38,411 nt of DNA from an uncultured Marivita sp. (GTDB lineage Bacteria; Pseudomonadota; Alphaproteobacteria; Rhodobacterales; Rhodobacteraceae), in assembly GCA_947503115.1 (NCBI GenBank), contig CANNCS010000027.1:1-38411 (forward strand), given 5' to 3'. Under the pieces are notes generated by a model. The model had not been told where the DNA came from and did no database searches. It saw nothing but the letters and a program-made list of their open reading frames with translations. Made by a program: the position numbers and the translations under genes. The first letter of the stretch is position 1. Every line of letters begins with the position of its first letter. Shown here in pieces: positions 16,585 to 24,901 of the stretch.

Positions 16585-19500
16585 TTACGCTACCAGTCGT
16601 TCCGCTTTTTTGAGGTCAACCGAAACAAGCTGGCTGACACCCTGTTCCTGCATCGTCACGCCGAACAGGCGATCCATGCGGGCCATCGTAACCGCATGGT
16701 GTGTGATGATGAGAAAGCGGGTCTCTGTGCGGCGGCACATTTCGTCGAGAAGGTCACAAAAACGCGTCACGTTGGCATCATCGAGCGGCGCGTCCACCTC
16801 ATCGAGAACACAGATCGGGGCAGGGTTCGCAAGGAAGACTGCAAAGATCAGGGCAAGCGCGGTCAACGTCTGTTCGCCGCCCGACAGCAGTGACAGCGTC
16901 GACAGTTTCTTGCCCGGCGGTTGGCACATAATTTCAAGTCCGGCATCCAGCGGGTCATCGCTTTCGACCATGACAAGGTTTGCTTCGCCCCCACCGAAAA
17001 GATGAGTGAACAGCAGGGCAAAGTTGCTGTTCACCTGTTCAAAGGCGGTCAACAGACGTTCGCGTCCTTCACGGTTGAGGCTGGCAATGCCCGACCGCAA
17101 TGTTTTGATCGCCTCTTCCAGATCCAGCTTTTCCGTCAGGAGCGTGTCGTGCTCTTCTTGCACTTCGCGGGCGTCTTCCTCAGCGCGTAGGTTCACAGCA
17201 CCCAAGGCATCGCGCTGCCGCTTGAGCCGATTCACATCGGCATCAATGGCTTCGGCGCGGGGCAGGTTGTCGGGATCGGCGCCAAGCTTCTGCAAAAGAT
17301 TCGTCGGACTTGTTTCCTGGTCCTCTGCGATCCGCTCGGCTGCTGCGTTGACCGCATCGCGCGCGGCCTCGGCGCGGGCTTCTGATCTTGCACGGGCCTC
17401 ACGGGCCTCGGACGCTTTGCGTTCAGCTTCTCGTTCCGCGTGATCCGCGCTTCTCAGCGACGCTTCACCCGTAGACAGATTGTCGTCCGATGCTGCCTTT
17501 CGGGCCTCTGCCTGTGAAATCTCGTGGCCCAAAGTATCACGTTGCGCGGCCAATTCTGCCGGAAGGCCCGATGCATCTTCAAGCTCCGTTTGCGCCGCCG
17601 AACGCCGTTCTGCCAATTCGGCGCTTCGCTTTTCGGCGGTCTCCAAACGGTGCCGCCATCCACTGAGCTCCTTGCTGACCTGTTGCGAGCGTCCCTTGCG
17701 GGCATCACCCTCGCGGCGCAACTCGTCTTGTGCGGACCGGCGCGACATCATGGTCATGCGAGCCGCTTCGACCGTCATCTTGAGGTCTTCCACTTCGGCG
17801 CGGGCCGAGTCGAGGTCTTCAAGATCGGCAACGGCGCGTTGTGCCTCGACCAGTTGCGCCCGCGCAGTTGTGGCCTCGTCCTCGTGGCGTTTGACAGCCA
17901 GAGACAGGCTTTCCAGCTTGCCTTCAGCCATGTCGCGATCCGCTTCGGCACGGCTCAGCTTGCGGGCTGCGTCGGTCACTGACGCGTCGGCATCCCGGCG
18001 TGCCTGACGGGCGGCTTTTTCTGCCATGGCGAGGTCGGCCAAACGCTGTGTGAGGCTGTCATGCGCCGCGCGCGCGCCATCGGCTCGGGCTGACGCTCGG
18101 GCGGTTTCCTGCTTCAACGCTTCCAGCCGGTTCAACTGTTCCAGACGCAGTGCCGCAGCAGACGGGGCATCCTCAGCCCAAGCGCGGTAACCATCCCAGC
18201 GCCAGAGGTCGCCTTCAAGGCTGACCAAACGCTGCCCCGGTTTCAGAAGCGGTTGCAGGCGGGTGGCGTCCTCCGGGTCTGCGAGACCGATCTGCGCCAT
18301 GCGCCGTTCCAGCACTTCGGGCACTGACACATGGTTGGTGAGCGGTGTGATCCCTGTCGGCAAAGGCTGATCAGCGTCGTAGCGCGGCAACGCCGTCCAG
18401 CCGGTAGGGCCATCGCCGTCTACCTCGGGAGCGCGCAAGTCGTCGGCCAGTGCGGCACCAAGTGCCTTTTCAAACCCCTGCTCCACTTGAAGCCGGTCGA
18501 GTATCTGACCTCCCTCGGCCGTGTCCCGATCCAAAAGGCGCGCCAAAGCGGTGGTTTCTGCGCTCAGCGCATTCATCTCGCCTTCGGCTTCAGACCGTTC
18601 AGCGCGGGCATCGGCTTCGCGCGACTGGGTTTCGGCGCGCGCCGCTTCGGCCTCGGTCAGAACTTGATCCGCGCGTTCGGCCAAATCGCGTGCCGCATTC
18701 TGTTCGGCGTCTGCCACCACGGCAGAGTCTTTCGCATCCGCGAGGGATTGTTTCGCCGCCGCGACCGCATCGCGGGCGCGCACGGCATCTGCCTCGTTCC
18801 GGTCGAGTGTCTTCTGACTGTCTGACAGCAAGCGGTGCGCCGACTGGTGACGCGCGGCGAGGCGGGCCACGTCTTCAGTCTTTTGGCTCAGATCAGCCTC
18901 GCGGGCTTGCAAAACAGCACCTGCCTCCTGCGCGGCCTCAATAGCTGCAGCAAGCTTGTCGTCATGCCCCTCGGCTGCCTTGGCCAGTTCGCGCGCTTCC
19001 CATTCCAGTTGCTGGATGGTTTCGCCTGCATCCCGGTTCAGCCCGCTTTCCCGCTCCATGTCCTTGGTCATCTGGTCGATGCGACGGGTCAGCGTTTCGA
19101 TGGTTTCAGCAGCGCGTCGCTCCTGTTCGTTCAACGTGTCACGCTGGAGCGACAGGCGTTGTACAATCGCCGCTGCAATGGCCGCTTCCTCGCGCAAGGG
19201 GGGAAGGGCGGCATCTGCGGCTTCACGCGCCTTGGTGGCCTCCCGCGCAGCGGATTCGGCCTTTGCAGCCTCGGTTGTTCGTTCCCGCAACTGCGCATCG
19301 GCCTCGGCACGGGCAACGTCGGCGTCTTTCCAACGGCGATACAGCAGCAAGCCCTCAGCGTGTCGAAGTTCTTCCCCGATGGCGCGGTAGCGCGCCGCCT
19401 GACGTGCCTGCCGGGCCAATTGTGCAAGCTGCGCAGCCAATTGTTCGATCACGTCGTCAACGCGCAGCAGGTTCGCTTCGGTGTTCTTGAGCTTCAGTTC

Positions 19501-20040
19501 GGCTTCGTGACGACGCTGGTAAAGGCCAGAAATACCTGCGGCTTCTTCAAGGATGCGGCGGCGGTTCTTTGGCTTGGCGTTGATCAATTCGCTGATTTGC
19601 CCCTGCCGCACCAGCGCGGGTGAATGCGCTCCGGTCGAGGCATCCGCGAAAAGCATCTGAACATCGCGTGCGCGCACATCCTTGCCGTTGACCTTGTAGG
19701 CGCTGCCCACGTCGCGGGTGATGCGGCGAACAATGTCGATCTGGTCCTGATCGTTGAAGCCAGCGGGCGCGAGGCGGTCGCTGTTTTCAATTTGGATCGA
19801 CACTTCGGCAAAGTTACGTGCTGGACGGGTGGCGGCACCAGCGAAGATCACGTCTTCCATCCCACCGCCGCGCATCGCGGTTGGGCGGTTTTCGCCCATC
19901 ACCCAGCGCAACGCTTCAAGAAGGTTGGATTTCCCGCAGCCGTTCGGCCCCACAACGCCGGTCAGACCATCCGCGATGATCAGATCGGTGGGGTCAACGA
20001 AGCTTTTAAAGCCCGTCAGACGGAGTTTGGAAAAGCGCAC
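16585..20040 (-). CDS. smc: Chromosome segregation protein SMC
   Basis: SMC is the ATPase of the condensin complex that compacts and segregates chromosomes with ScpA and ScpB. Walker A is GPNGCGKSNL (31-40), the ABC signature is LSLLSGGEQTLTALAL near residue 1045, and Walker B is ICVLDEVDAPLDDAN near 1075. Between them are two long coiled coils, extremely rich in Ala, Arg and Glu, flanking a globular hinge at about residues 500-640. The length of 1151 residues is normal. The first codon reads MRFSKLRLTGFKSF. The stop codon lies within an imperfect stem (16558-16588), which might limit readthrough. scpA and scpB are not in the window. Confidence 0.97.
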   Translation of the reverse strand: MRFSKLRLTGFKSFVDPTDLIIADGLTGVVGPNGCGKSNLLEALRWVMGENRPTAMRGGGMEDVIFAGAATRPARNFAEVSIQIENSDRLAPAGFNDQDQIDIVRRITRDVGSAYKVNGKDVRARDVQMLFADASTGAHSPALVRQGQISELINAKPKNRRRILEEAAGISGLYQRRHEAELKLKNTEANLLRVDDVIEQLAAQLAQLARQARQAARYRAIGEELRHAEGLLLYRRWKDADVARAEADAQLRERTTEAAKAESAAREATKAREAADAALPPLREEAAIAAAIVQRLSLQRDTLNEQERRAAETIETLTRRIDQMTKDMERESGLNRDAGETIQQLEWEARELAKAAEGHDDKLAAAIEAAQEAGAVLQAREADLSQKTEDVARLAARHQSAHRLLSDSQKTLDRNEADAVRARDAVAAAKQSLADAKDSAVVADAEQNAARDLAERADQVLTEAEAARAETQSREADARAERSEAEGEMNALSAETTALARLLDRDTAEGGQILDRLQVEQGFEKALGAALADDLRAPEVDGDGPTGWTALPRYDADQPLPTGITPLTNHVSVPEVLERRMAQIGLADPEDATRLQPLLKPGQRLVSLEGDLWRWDGYRAWAEDAPSAAALRLEQLNRLEALKQETARASARADGARAAHDSLTQRLADLAMAEKAARQARRDADASVTDAARKLSRAEADRDMAEGKLESLSLAVKRHEDEATTARAQLVEAQRAVADLEDLDSARAEVEDLKMTVEAARMTMMSRRSAQDELRREGDARKGRSQQVSKELSGWRHRLETAEKRSAELAERRSAAQTELEDASGLPAELAAQRDTLGHEISQAEARKAASDDNLSTGEASLRSADHAEREAERKASEAREARARSEARAEAARDAVNAAAERIAEDQETSPTNLLQKLGADPDNLPRAEAIDADVNRLKRQRDALGAVNLRAEEDAREVQEEHDTLLTEKLDLEEAIKTLRSGIASLNREGRERLLTAFEQVNSNFALLFTHLFGGGEANLVMVESDDPLDAGLEIMCQPPGKKLSTLSLLSGGEQTLTALALIFAVFLANPAPICVLDEVDAPLDDANVTRFCDLLDEMCRRTETRFLIITHHAVTMARMDRLFGVTMQEQGVSQLVSVDLKKAERLVA

Positions 20041-20225
20041 CTATTAAGCCTGCCTGATTCCCGATGTGGTGGACAGTCTGTCGCGGGCTTTGGCTTTGAG
20101 TCAACGATTTGGTTCCGCATGTGGTGAGTCTGCGCTTCTTATCCACAAGATATTGCGGTTTTGCTGAGTAATTTTCGGGCTGAAATCTCTTCGAGGTCAG
20201 ACAGGGAAGACAATGAGGACTTTAC

Positions 20226-20265
20226 ATTCCGAATTTGGAATGTAAATATATTCCAAATTCGGAAT
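20226..20265 (+). promoter_or_regulatory. Paired palindromic operator upstream of membrane gene
   Basis: ATTCCGAATTTGGAAT (20226-20241) and ATTCCAAATTCGGAAT (20250-20265) are exact reverse complements of each other, eight bases apart. Each is also nearly palindromic on its own (ATTCC-N6-GGAAT). Centre-to-centre spacing is 24 bases, just over two helical turns. The pair ends 15 bases before the ATG at 20281 and overlaps the likely promoter (TTTACA at 20221-20226 and AT-rich sequence about 17 bases later). Binding by a dimeric repressor at two sites is the natural reading. The regulator is not encoded nearby. The array could alternatively fold as a long hairpin in the mRNA leader. Confidence 0.75.
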
Positions 20266-20280
20266 ACAAGGAGACTCGCC

Positions 20281-21498
20281 ATGGGCAATTCCGTATCCAG
20301 ACCCGCAGACACCTATTCGCCGATCTACTTTCTGGCCTCTCTCGGGGCAGGGGGGATCGCGGTCACGTTCTTCATGTTCCTGATGTTCTGGGTGCCGCAT
20401 CCCGGACAGCCGGTCCCGGTCTTCGAAGACATCGCATCCGCCTTCGCGACAGGCGGTGTTCAGATGCAGTTCGCAATCGCCGCAGCGATGATCGGGATCG
20501 CCGTTTTCGCCGTTCTCAACATCAAGTCGCTGATCTGGAACCTTCAATCCCTGGCAGCCTTCAAGAAAACCGATGCCTACGCCAAGCTGCGTGAAACCAA
20601 TGCCGAAGCGACGCTTCTGGCAATGCCTCTTGCGCTCGCAATGAGCGTGAACGCGATGTTCATCGTTGGTCTGGTCTTCGTGCCGCAGCTTTGGAGTGTT
20701 GTGGAATATCTGTTCCCGATGGCTCTGATCGCCTTTGGTGCCATCGGTGTGCTGGCGCTTCGTATGATCGGCGCGTTCCTTGGCCGTGTTCTGTCAAGCG
20801 GGGGCGTGTTTGATGTGACCGCGCACAACTCGTTTGCGCAGCTTCTGCCTGCCTTTAGCATCGCGATGATCGGCGTTGGTTTTGCCGCCCCCGCCGCGAT
20901 GAGCACCTCAGCCACAACCGTGGCTGTCGCCCTGATGCTGTCGACCTTCTTTGGCATCGCCGCAATCCTTTATACCGTGATTGCCGCCACCACAGCCTTT
21001 GCGTCGATGCTCCAGCACGGGACTGCACGCGAAGCGGGTCCGACCTTGATGATCATCGTGCCGATCGTGACGGTTCTTGGCATCCTCTTCTTGCGCCAGA
21101 GCCACGGCCTGCAAGTTGCATTCGACACCCACGCGCAAACAGGTGAGGCCATGGTCTTCCTCGCACGGCTTCTGTCGATCCAGATCGTGTTCCTGCTGCT
21201 GGGCGCCGTTGTGATGATGCGCCAAGGCTACTTCAACGACTTCGTCATGGGCTCAAAGACGTCGCCCGGGTCGTACGCTTTGGTTTGCCCCGCCGTTGCG
21301 CTTTCGGTGATGATCCACTTCTTCGTCAACAAGGGCCTTGTCGCTGCCGGTGCTATCGAAAAGTTCGGTGTGGCCTATTGGAGCGTAACCGGCATCGCAA
21401 TCGTGGCCCAGATCGTGGCCATCGCGTTGGTCCTGCGCCTGAACCGTCAGCACTTTGCACGCCGTTCCGCCCCGGCAAATGCGGTTCCTGCGGAATAA
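20281..21498 (+). CDS. Multi-pass membrane protein, possibly TsoY-like
   Basis: A 405-residue inner-membrane protein with about ten hydrophobic helices. It opens with RPADTYSPIYFLASLGAGGIAVTFFMFLM and contains short cytoplasmic loops such as AFKKTDAYAKLRETNAEATL. There is one cysteine, C336, in SYALVCPAVALS. From memory, its style and N-terminus recall proteins annotated as TsoY family, some of whose members are selenoproteins, but I cannot confirm the match, and here the codon is TGC. The ATG at 20281 is preceded by AAGGAG at seven bases, clearly better than the TTG at 20161. It is a single-gene unit, with the double operator in front and a strong terminator behind. The substrate is unknown. 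Confidence 0.85.
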   Translation: MGNSVSRPADTYSPIYFLASLGAGGIAVTFFMFLMFWVPHPGQPVPVFEDIASAFATGGVQMQFAIAAAMIGIAVFAVLNIKSLIWNLQSLAAFKKTDAYAKLRETNAEATLLAMPLALAMSVNAMFIVGLVFVPQLWSVVEYLFPMALIAFGAIGVLALRMIGAFLGRVLSSGGVFDVTAHNSFAQLLPAFSIAMIGVGFAAPAAMSTSATTVAVALMLSTFFGIAAILYTVIAATTAFASMLQHGTAREAGPTLMIIVPIVTVLGILFLRQSHGLQVAFDTHAQTGEAMVFLARLLSIQIVFLLLGAVVMMRQGYFNDFVMGSKTSPGSYALVCPAVALSVMIHFFVNKGLVAAGAIEKFGVAYWSVTGIAIVAQIVAIALVLRLNRQHFARRSAPANAVPAE

Positions 21499-21520
21499 GC
21501 CGAAAACACAGCGAAACTGC

Positions 21521-21550
21521 GAAAGCCCGGATCAGATGGTCCGGGCTTTC
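21521..21550 (+). terminator. Strong hairpin, shared 3' ends
   Basis: GAAAGCCCGGA and TCCGGGCTTTC form a perfect 11-bp stem around an 8-base loop, ending in T-rich sequence on either strand (GGGCTTTC and the mirror). It lies 22 bases after the stop of the multi-pass membrane gene. On the other strand the same bases encode the last residues of the aldolase (WKARTI) and its stop. It therefore probably terminates the plus-strand gene, and perhaps the minus-strand operon as well. Confidence 0.75.
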
Positions 21551-22308
21551 CACGTTGTCACAAGCCCGCGCATGGCATCGGCCAACAACAGCACATCGGC
21601 TCCCAAAGCGATAAAATTTGCACCAGCGTCGATGTCCTGTTGGATAAGTGTTGGGTCGCCATCGATGATGCCCGCCGCTTTGCCGGTAGCGCGGATGCGG
21701 CGCAGACCGTCTTGCACAGCAGCGCGGACTTCGGGATGGGTGGTTTCGGGCAGAAGCCCCATATCGGCGCAAAGATCGGCCGGGCCGATGAACACGCCAT
21801 CCACACCATCGACCGCGCAGATCTCTTCCAATGCATCCATCGCGGCAACACTTTCAGCCTGAACGATAAGACAAATCTGATTTTCAGCGTTTTCCAAATA
21901 ATCGGGAATGCCGTTAAACGCTGACGCGCGTCCCAGCATGTGGCCGACACCGCGGATGCCGCGTGGCGGATACCGGGTGGCGGCCACGATGGCGCGCGCT
22001 TCTTCGGCGGAATTGACCATTGGGCAAAGCAAGGATTGCGCGCCAAGGTCAAGCACCTGTTTGATCAGCGCTGGATCGTTGTGCGGGATGCGGACGACGG
22101 GTGATACCTCGTGACCGGACAACGCCATCAGTTGCTCATGCAGCGTCACCAGATCGTTGGGGGCGTGTTCGCCGTCTATGAGCAGCCAGTCGAATCCGGC
22201 CGAGGCAGCGATTTCTGCCACATATCCAGTTCCCAGTGCCAACCAGAGACCCAGCGATGGGGAGTCTGATGTCAAAGCGGCTTTGAAACGGTTGAGGGGG
22301 GCTGGCAT
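21532..22308 (-). CDS. HpaI/HpcH-type class II aldolase
   Basis: A metal-dependent pyruvate aldolase of the HpcH/HpaI family (258 residues), splitting 2-keto-3-deoxy or 4-hydroxy-2-oxo acids to pyruvate and an aldehyde. Catalytic and metal residues are visible: D45 and H48 (LLIDGEHAPND), R73 (VVRIPHND), E152 (VQAES) and D178 (FIGPADLCADMG). The true substrate (4-hydroxy-2-oxoheptanedioate, 2-keto-3-deoxy-glucarate or another) cannot be told from sequence alone. It is the last gene of the long minus-strand run, 50 bases after a small membrane gene, with no catabolic partners. Confidence 0.92.
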   Translation of the reverse strand: MPAPLNRFKAALTSDSPSLGLWLALGTGYVAEIAASAGFDWLLIDGEHAPNDLVTLHEQLMALSGHEVSPVVRIPHNDPALIKQVLDLGAQSLLCPMVNSAEEARAIVAATRYPPRGIRGVGHMLGRASAFNGIPDYLENAENQICLIVQAESVAAMDALEEICAVDGVDGVFIGPADLCADMGLLPETTHPEVRAAVQDGLRRIRATGKAAGIIDGDPTLIQQDIDAGANFIALGADVLLLADAMRGLVTTWKARTI

Positions 22309-22360
22309 GGATCACGCTCCTTTTTTAAGGATCAGACACCAGCGCCTTGGGCAAGGCAAG

Positions 22361-22558
22361 TCAGTCTCGGTGGCGTAACAGTTTCAGCGTGGACCAGATC
22401 GCGGTGCCCCCGAAGAATGCACCTGCGATGCCTACGACCTCGACCAGAGCGGCAGAGTTCGAAATGCCGCGCACCATCACTGCAACAACCAAGAGCGCCA
22501 ATCCGCCGAGGCTGAATGTCAGGCGAAACCAAAGTTCGTTTCGTGTAGGTCCGGTCAC
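22361..22558 (-). CDS. Small two-helix membrane protein
   Basis: A 65-residue protein with two hydrophobic segments (about 12-28 and 40-57) separated by a short polar turn, and a basic tail (LLRHRD). The GTG start has a GGGAGAGG sequence three bases before it, perhaps too close, so the start is uncertain. It fills the gap between mipZ and the aldolase gene on the same strand. No family was recognised. It could be a real small gene or an open frame by chance; the clear helices and its fit in the gap favour a gene. Confidence 0.55.
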   Translation of the reverse strand: MTGPTRNELWFRLTFSLGGLALLVVAVMVRGISNSAALVEVVGIAGAFFGGTAIWSTLKLLRHRD

Positions 22559-22616
22559 GCGCCTCTCCCGAGTACTCGAGGTAAAGATAGGCGAAGCGGA
22601 GCGGGCGACCAGTGTC

Positions 22617-23426
22617 TTAGAACGTGACTGACACGCCGGGCAGATTCAGTGCCTTGATCAGATCGCGCAATTCCTGACGGGCCGCGATGTTTGAAATATT
22701 CAGCTGCTTGACGCCCACGTCCTTAAGATCGAGCAGGGTCATGCCACGCGGGAACAATTCGCGGAAGATCACGCGTTCATTGAAACCCGGTGCCACGCGA
22801 AAGCCGATACGCTTGGACAGACGGTCCAGCGCCTTTTCCATTTTGGCCTTATTGACCATCTGCTGCGCCCCGAGGCGGTTCCGTAGGACCACCCAGTCGA
22901 TGGGAGGCAGACCGGCCTGTGCCCGAAGCTGACGGGCGTTCCAGACCATTTCGGAATAAACCGAAGGCCCTTCGATTTTTTCACCGTTCGCATCGGTATG
23001 GGCCAGCAGATCGAAATCCACGAAGCTGTCATTCAGGGGCGTGACAAGCGTGTCCGCCAGCGAATGGGCAACTTGGCTGAGTCGGGTGTGTGAGCCGGGG
23101 CAGTCGATTAGGATGAAATCGCTGCCCGGTTCGAGTTCGGCCACAGCAGCGGACAGCCGGTGATCATAGATGTTTTCACCCGGTTGCAGCGTATCGGGGT
23201 CGATTTCCGGCAATTCAAGATACCGCGGAGTGGGTAGATCCAGATCTTCGGTTTCGAGCGTCTTCATCCGGTTGGTGATGTAGCGCCCCATCGTTTTCTG
23301 GCGCAGATCGAGATCCAACGCACCGATCCGATGGCCCATGCGTGCAAGTGCCGTTGCCACGTGCATCGAGACGGTGGATTTGCCCGCACCGCCCTTTTCG
23401 TTTCCGACAACAATGATGTGTGCCAT
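22617..23426 (-). CDS. mipZ: Division-site regulator MipZ, ParA-like ATPase
   Basis: MipZ forms a gradient from the ParB-bound origin at the poles and blocks FtsZ polymerisation there, placing division at midcell in alphaproteobacteria. The deviant Walker A NEKGGAGKST (9-18) has both lysines, ALDLDLRQKTMGRY carries the switch I region, FILIDCPG is Walker B, and TPLNDSFVDFDLL, DWVVLRNRL and FRELFPRGMTLLDL are typical MipZ segments. The start is the ATG at 23426 (MAHIIVVGNEKGG); the open frame before it is noncoding. The length of 269 residues is normal. It follows the rpmE terminator on the same strand, so it probably has its own promoter. Confidence 0.94.
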   Translation of the reverse strand: MAHIIVVGNEKGGAGKSTVSMHVATALARMGHRIGALDLDLRQKTMGRYITNRMKTLETEDLDLPTPRYLELPEIDPDTLQPGENIYDHRLSAAVAELEPGSDFILIDCPGSHTRLSQVAHSLADTLVTPLNDSFVDFDLLAHTDANGEKIEGPSVYSEMVWNARQLRAQAGLPPIDWVVLRNRLGAQQMVNKAKMEKALDRLSKRIGFRVAPGFNERVIFRELFPRGMTLLDLKDVGVKQLNISNIAARQELRDLIKALNLPGVSVTF

Positions 23427-23560
23427 CTGTTCGATTACCCCGAGTTTGCAAAACCTATGACCTGATTGCACGGGATGTTGCAACGGGGTCCAAAGCGATT
23501 TGCCCGACATTGCGGCGATGGGGGCTCAGGTGACGAGTGGGCAAGCCGGCTGTGGCAACG

Positions 23561-23595
23561 AAAAAGGCCGCCCGGTAAGGGGCGGCCTGATTTTT
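23561..23595 (-). terminator. Rho-independent terminator after rpmE
   Basis: On the minus strand GGCCGCCC and GGGCGGCC make an 8-bp GC stem around a six-base loop, followed by CTTTTT. It begins about 20 bases after the rpmE stop codon. This is a textbook intrinsic terminator and probably closes the ffh-to-rpmE transcription run. The plus strand also ends in a T-run (GATTTTT). Confidence 0.88.
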
Positions 23596-23611
23596 ACCAA
23601 CAGGTAAAATA

Positions 23612-23833
23612 TTAGAAGCCGAGGCCTTCGTACTTCTTCTTGAACTTCGACACGCGGCCGCCGGCGTCCAGCAGGCGCGAGGTGCCGCCGGTCCAAGCCG
23701 GGTGCACGGTCGGGTCGATGTCGAGAGCGAGAGTATCGCCTTCGCTGCCCCAGCACGAACGCATCTCGAGCATCGTGCCATCGGTCATCTTGACGTTGAT
23801 GACGTGGTATTCGGGATGGATGTCTTTTTTCAT
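23612..23833 (-). CDS. rpmE: 50S ribosomal protein L31
   Basis: L31 bridges the two ribosomal subunits. The 73-residue product begins [14 protein letters not shown] and ends with the typical HPAWTGG...[15 protein letters not shown]. Only one cysteine (RSCWGSEGD) is present, so this is the zinc-free-type (C-minus) form without the CxxC pairs. It lies 11 bases after rplS and is followed by a clear terminator. Confidence 0.96.
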   Translation of the reverse strand: MKKDIHPEYHVINVKMTDGTMLEMRSCWGSEGDTLALDIDPTVHPAWTGGTSRLLDAGGRVSKFKKKYEGLGF

Positions 23834-23844
23834 CTCGGCACTCC

Positions 23845-24228
23845 TTACGCGTCTGCGCCCTTGGCGGGCTTGTAGTTTGCATCTTCCGCGATACGGGCCG
23901 ATTTGCCGCGACGCGAGCGGAGGTAGTACAGCTTGGCGCGACGGACGCGACCTCGGCGGACAACCTCGATGCTGTCGATGTTGGTGGAATAGAGCGGGAA
24001 CACACGTTCCACACCTTCACCGAACGAAATCTTGCGAACTGTGAACGAACCGGCAATGCCAGAACCCTGACGGCGGCTGATGCAGACGCCTTCGTAGTTC
24101 TGCACACGGGTGCGGGTGCCTTCGGTCACTTTGTAGCCGACACGGATTGTGTCGCCGGCTTTGAAATCGGGAATGGTCTTCCCGAGGGCGGCAATTTGTT
24201 CCGCCTCCAACTGAGCGATAAGATCCAT
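23845..24228 (-). CDS. rplS: 50S ribosomal protein L19
   Basis: L19 lies at the 30S-50S interface. The 127-residue sequence shows the usual core: [54 protein letters not shown] and [24 protein letters not shown] short Lys/Ala tail is present. AGGAGAG lies six bases before the ATG. The neighbouring trmD-rplS order is conserved in most bacteria, although here an EthD-like gene lies between them. Confidence 0.97.
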   Translation of the reverse strand: MDLIAQLEAEQIAALGKTIPDFKAGDTIRVGYKVTEGTRTRVQNYEGVCISRRQGSGIAGSFTVRKISFGEGVERVFPLYSTNIDSIEVVRRGRVRRAKLYYLRSRRGKSARIAEDANYKPAKGADA

Positions 24229-24530
24229 CGCTTCTCTCCTAATACTGCTTGCGGTTGCTCCGCAAAGGTGTGCGCGTCCTCAGAGCTCTTGGTCTTCGTC
24301 CGGGTCCGCCATATCCGAATGCTCGGAGCGCCCGCCAGAGATCAGGTCGTCTTTGTCTTGTCGTTGTTCGGGAGGGGTACAGTTGGACCTTATGCGAAGA
24401 ACACACGGAATCACCATACCGGGCTGACACCCAGAACACGCGCCGTAAACCAGAAGCGCCGCAGTAAATCAAGGGTCGTTTGAGTGTTCGGCCTATACGA
24501 CTTATCGGGTGTGATTATCCCGGCAAGAGA
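24229..24530 (-). promoter_or_regulatory. Long rplS leader region, noncoding
   Basis: About 300 bases separate the EthD-like gene from rplS. On the minus strand a TTGATT ... TTTACG pair about 17 bases apart (around 24440-24480) could be a promoter, giving a leader of about 190 bases. Near its end TTGCGG-AGCAA-CCGCAA (24249-24265) forms a perfect 6-bp stem-loop a little upstream of the rplS ribosome binding site. This could be an autoregulatory site for ribosomal protein L19, but no known leader consensus was recognised. The short open frames here look accidental. No tRNA was seen. Confidence 0.4.
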
Positions 24531-24839
24531 TCAGGCGATCACCTCTCCGATCAGCATTTGCGGTTGAGTGTTGGTGAATTTCGGAATGTCAGCGATCACC
24601 GGGCCAGCTGCGCTCAGTGCCGCATCAAGCGCGGATTTATCGGCAAATGTCATGGTGGCTACAGCATAGCTTTGCGGCGGGGCATCGGGGCCGCTCGCGA
24701 GTCCTTTGGTCACCAGTACGGAAGCGATATGCGCGCCCATGTGTTCGCCGACCATCGGTATGTGCGTGCCAATATAGTAGTCGTAATCGAAATGGGTCTC
24801 GTCCGTGATTGGGTAAATCACTTGTAGGGAAAGTGCCAT
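24531..24839 (-). CDS. EthD-like dimeric alpha/beta-barrel protein
   Basis: A 102-residue protein of the EthD family, small ferredoxin-like-fold proteins that dimerise. The start LQVIYPITDETHFDYDYYIGTHIPMVGEHMG shows the family pattern of a first strand, an aromatic-rich stretch and the H-I-P loop, and TNTQPQMLIGEVI is the last strand. EthD itself is needed for ether-fuel degradation, but most relatives have no known job. GGAGG lies seven bases before the ATG. It sits between trmD and rplS, an unusual guest in that conserved pair. Confidence 0.85.
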   Translation of the reverse strand: MALSLQVIYPITDETHFDYDYYIGTHIPMVGEHMGAHIASVLVTKGLASGPDAPPQSYAVATMTFADKSALDAALSAAGPVIADIPKFTNTQPQMLIGEVIA

Positions 24840-24901
24840 TGGTATCTCCTCCGAGTTGTCAATGACACTTGCTTAGCACGAAACGTCCCCGGACCGATTG
24901 A

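Noticed and set aside
18331-19623. Long plus-strand open frames (164-262 codons) opposite smc
   Set aside because: They lie antisense to the coiled-coil part of smc, whose GC-rich codons leave the opposite strand open; no family resemblance or start signals.
24239-24472. 77-codon minus-strand frame before rplS
   Set aside because: No plausible ribosome binding site or protein-like composition (Arg/Pro-rich); treated as leader sequence.
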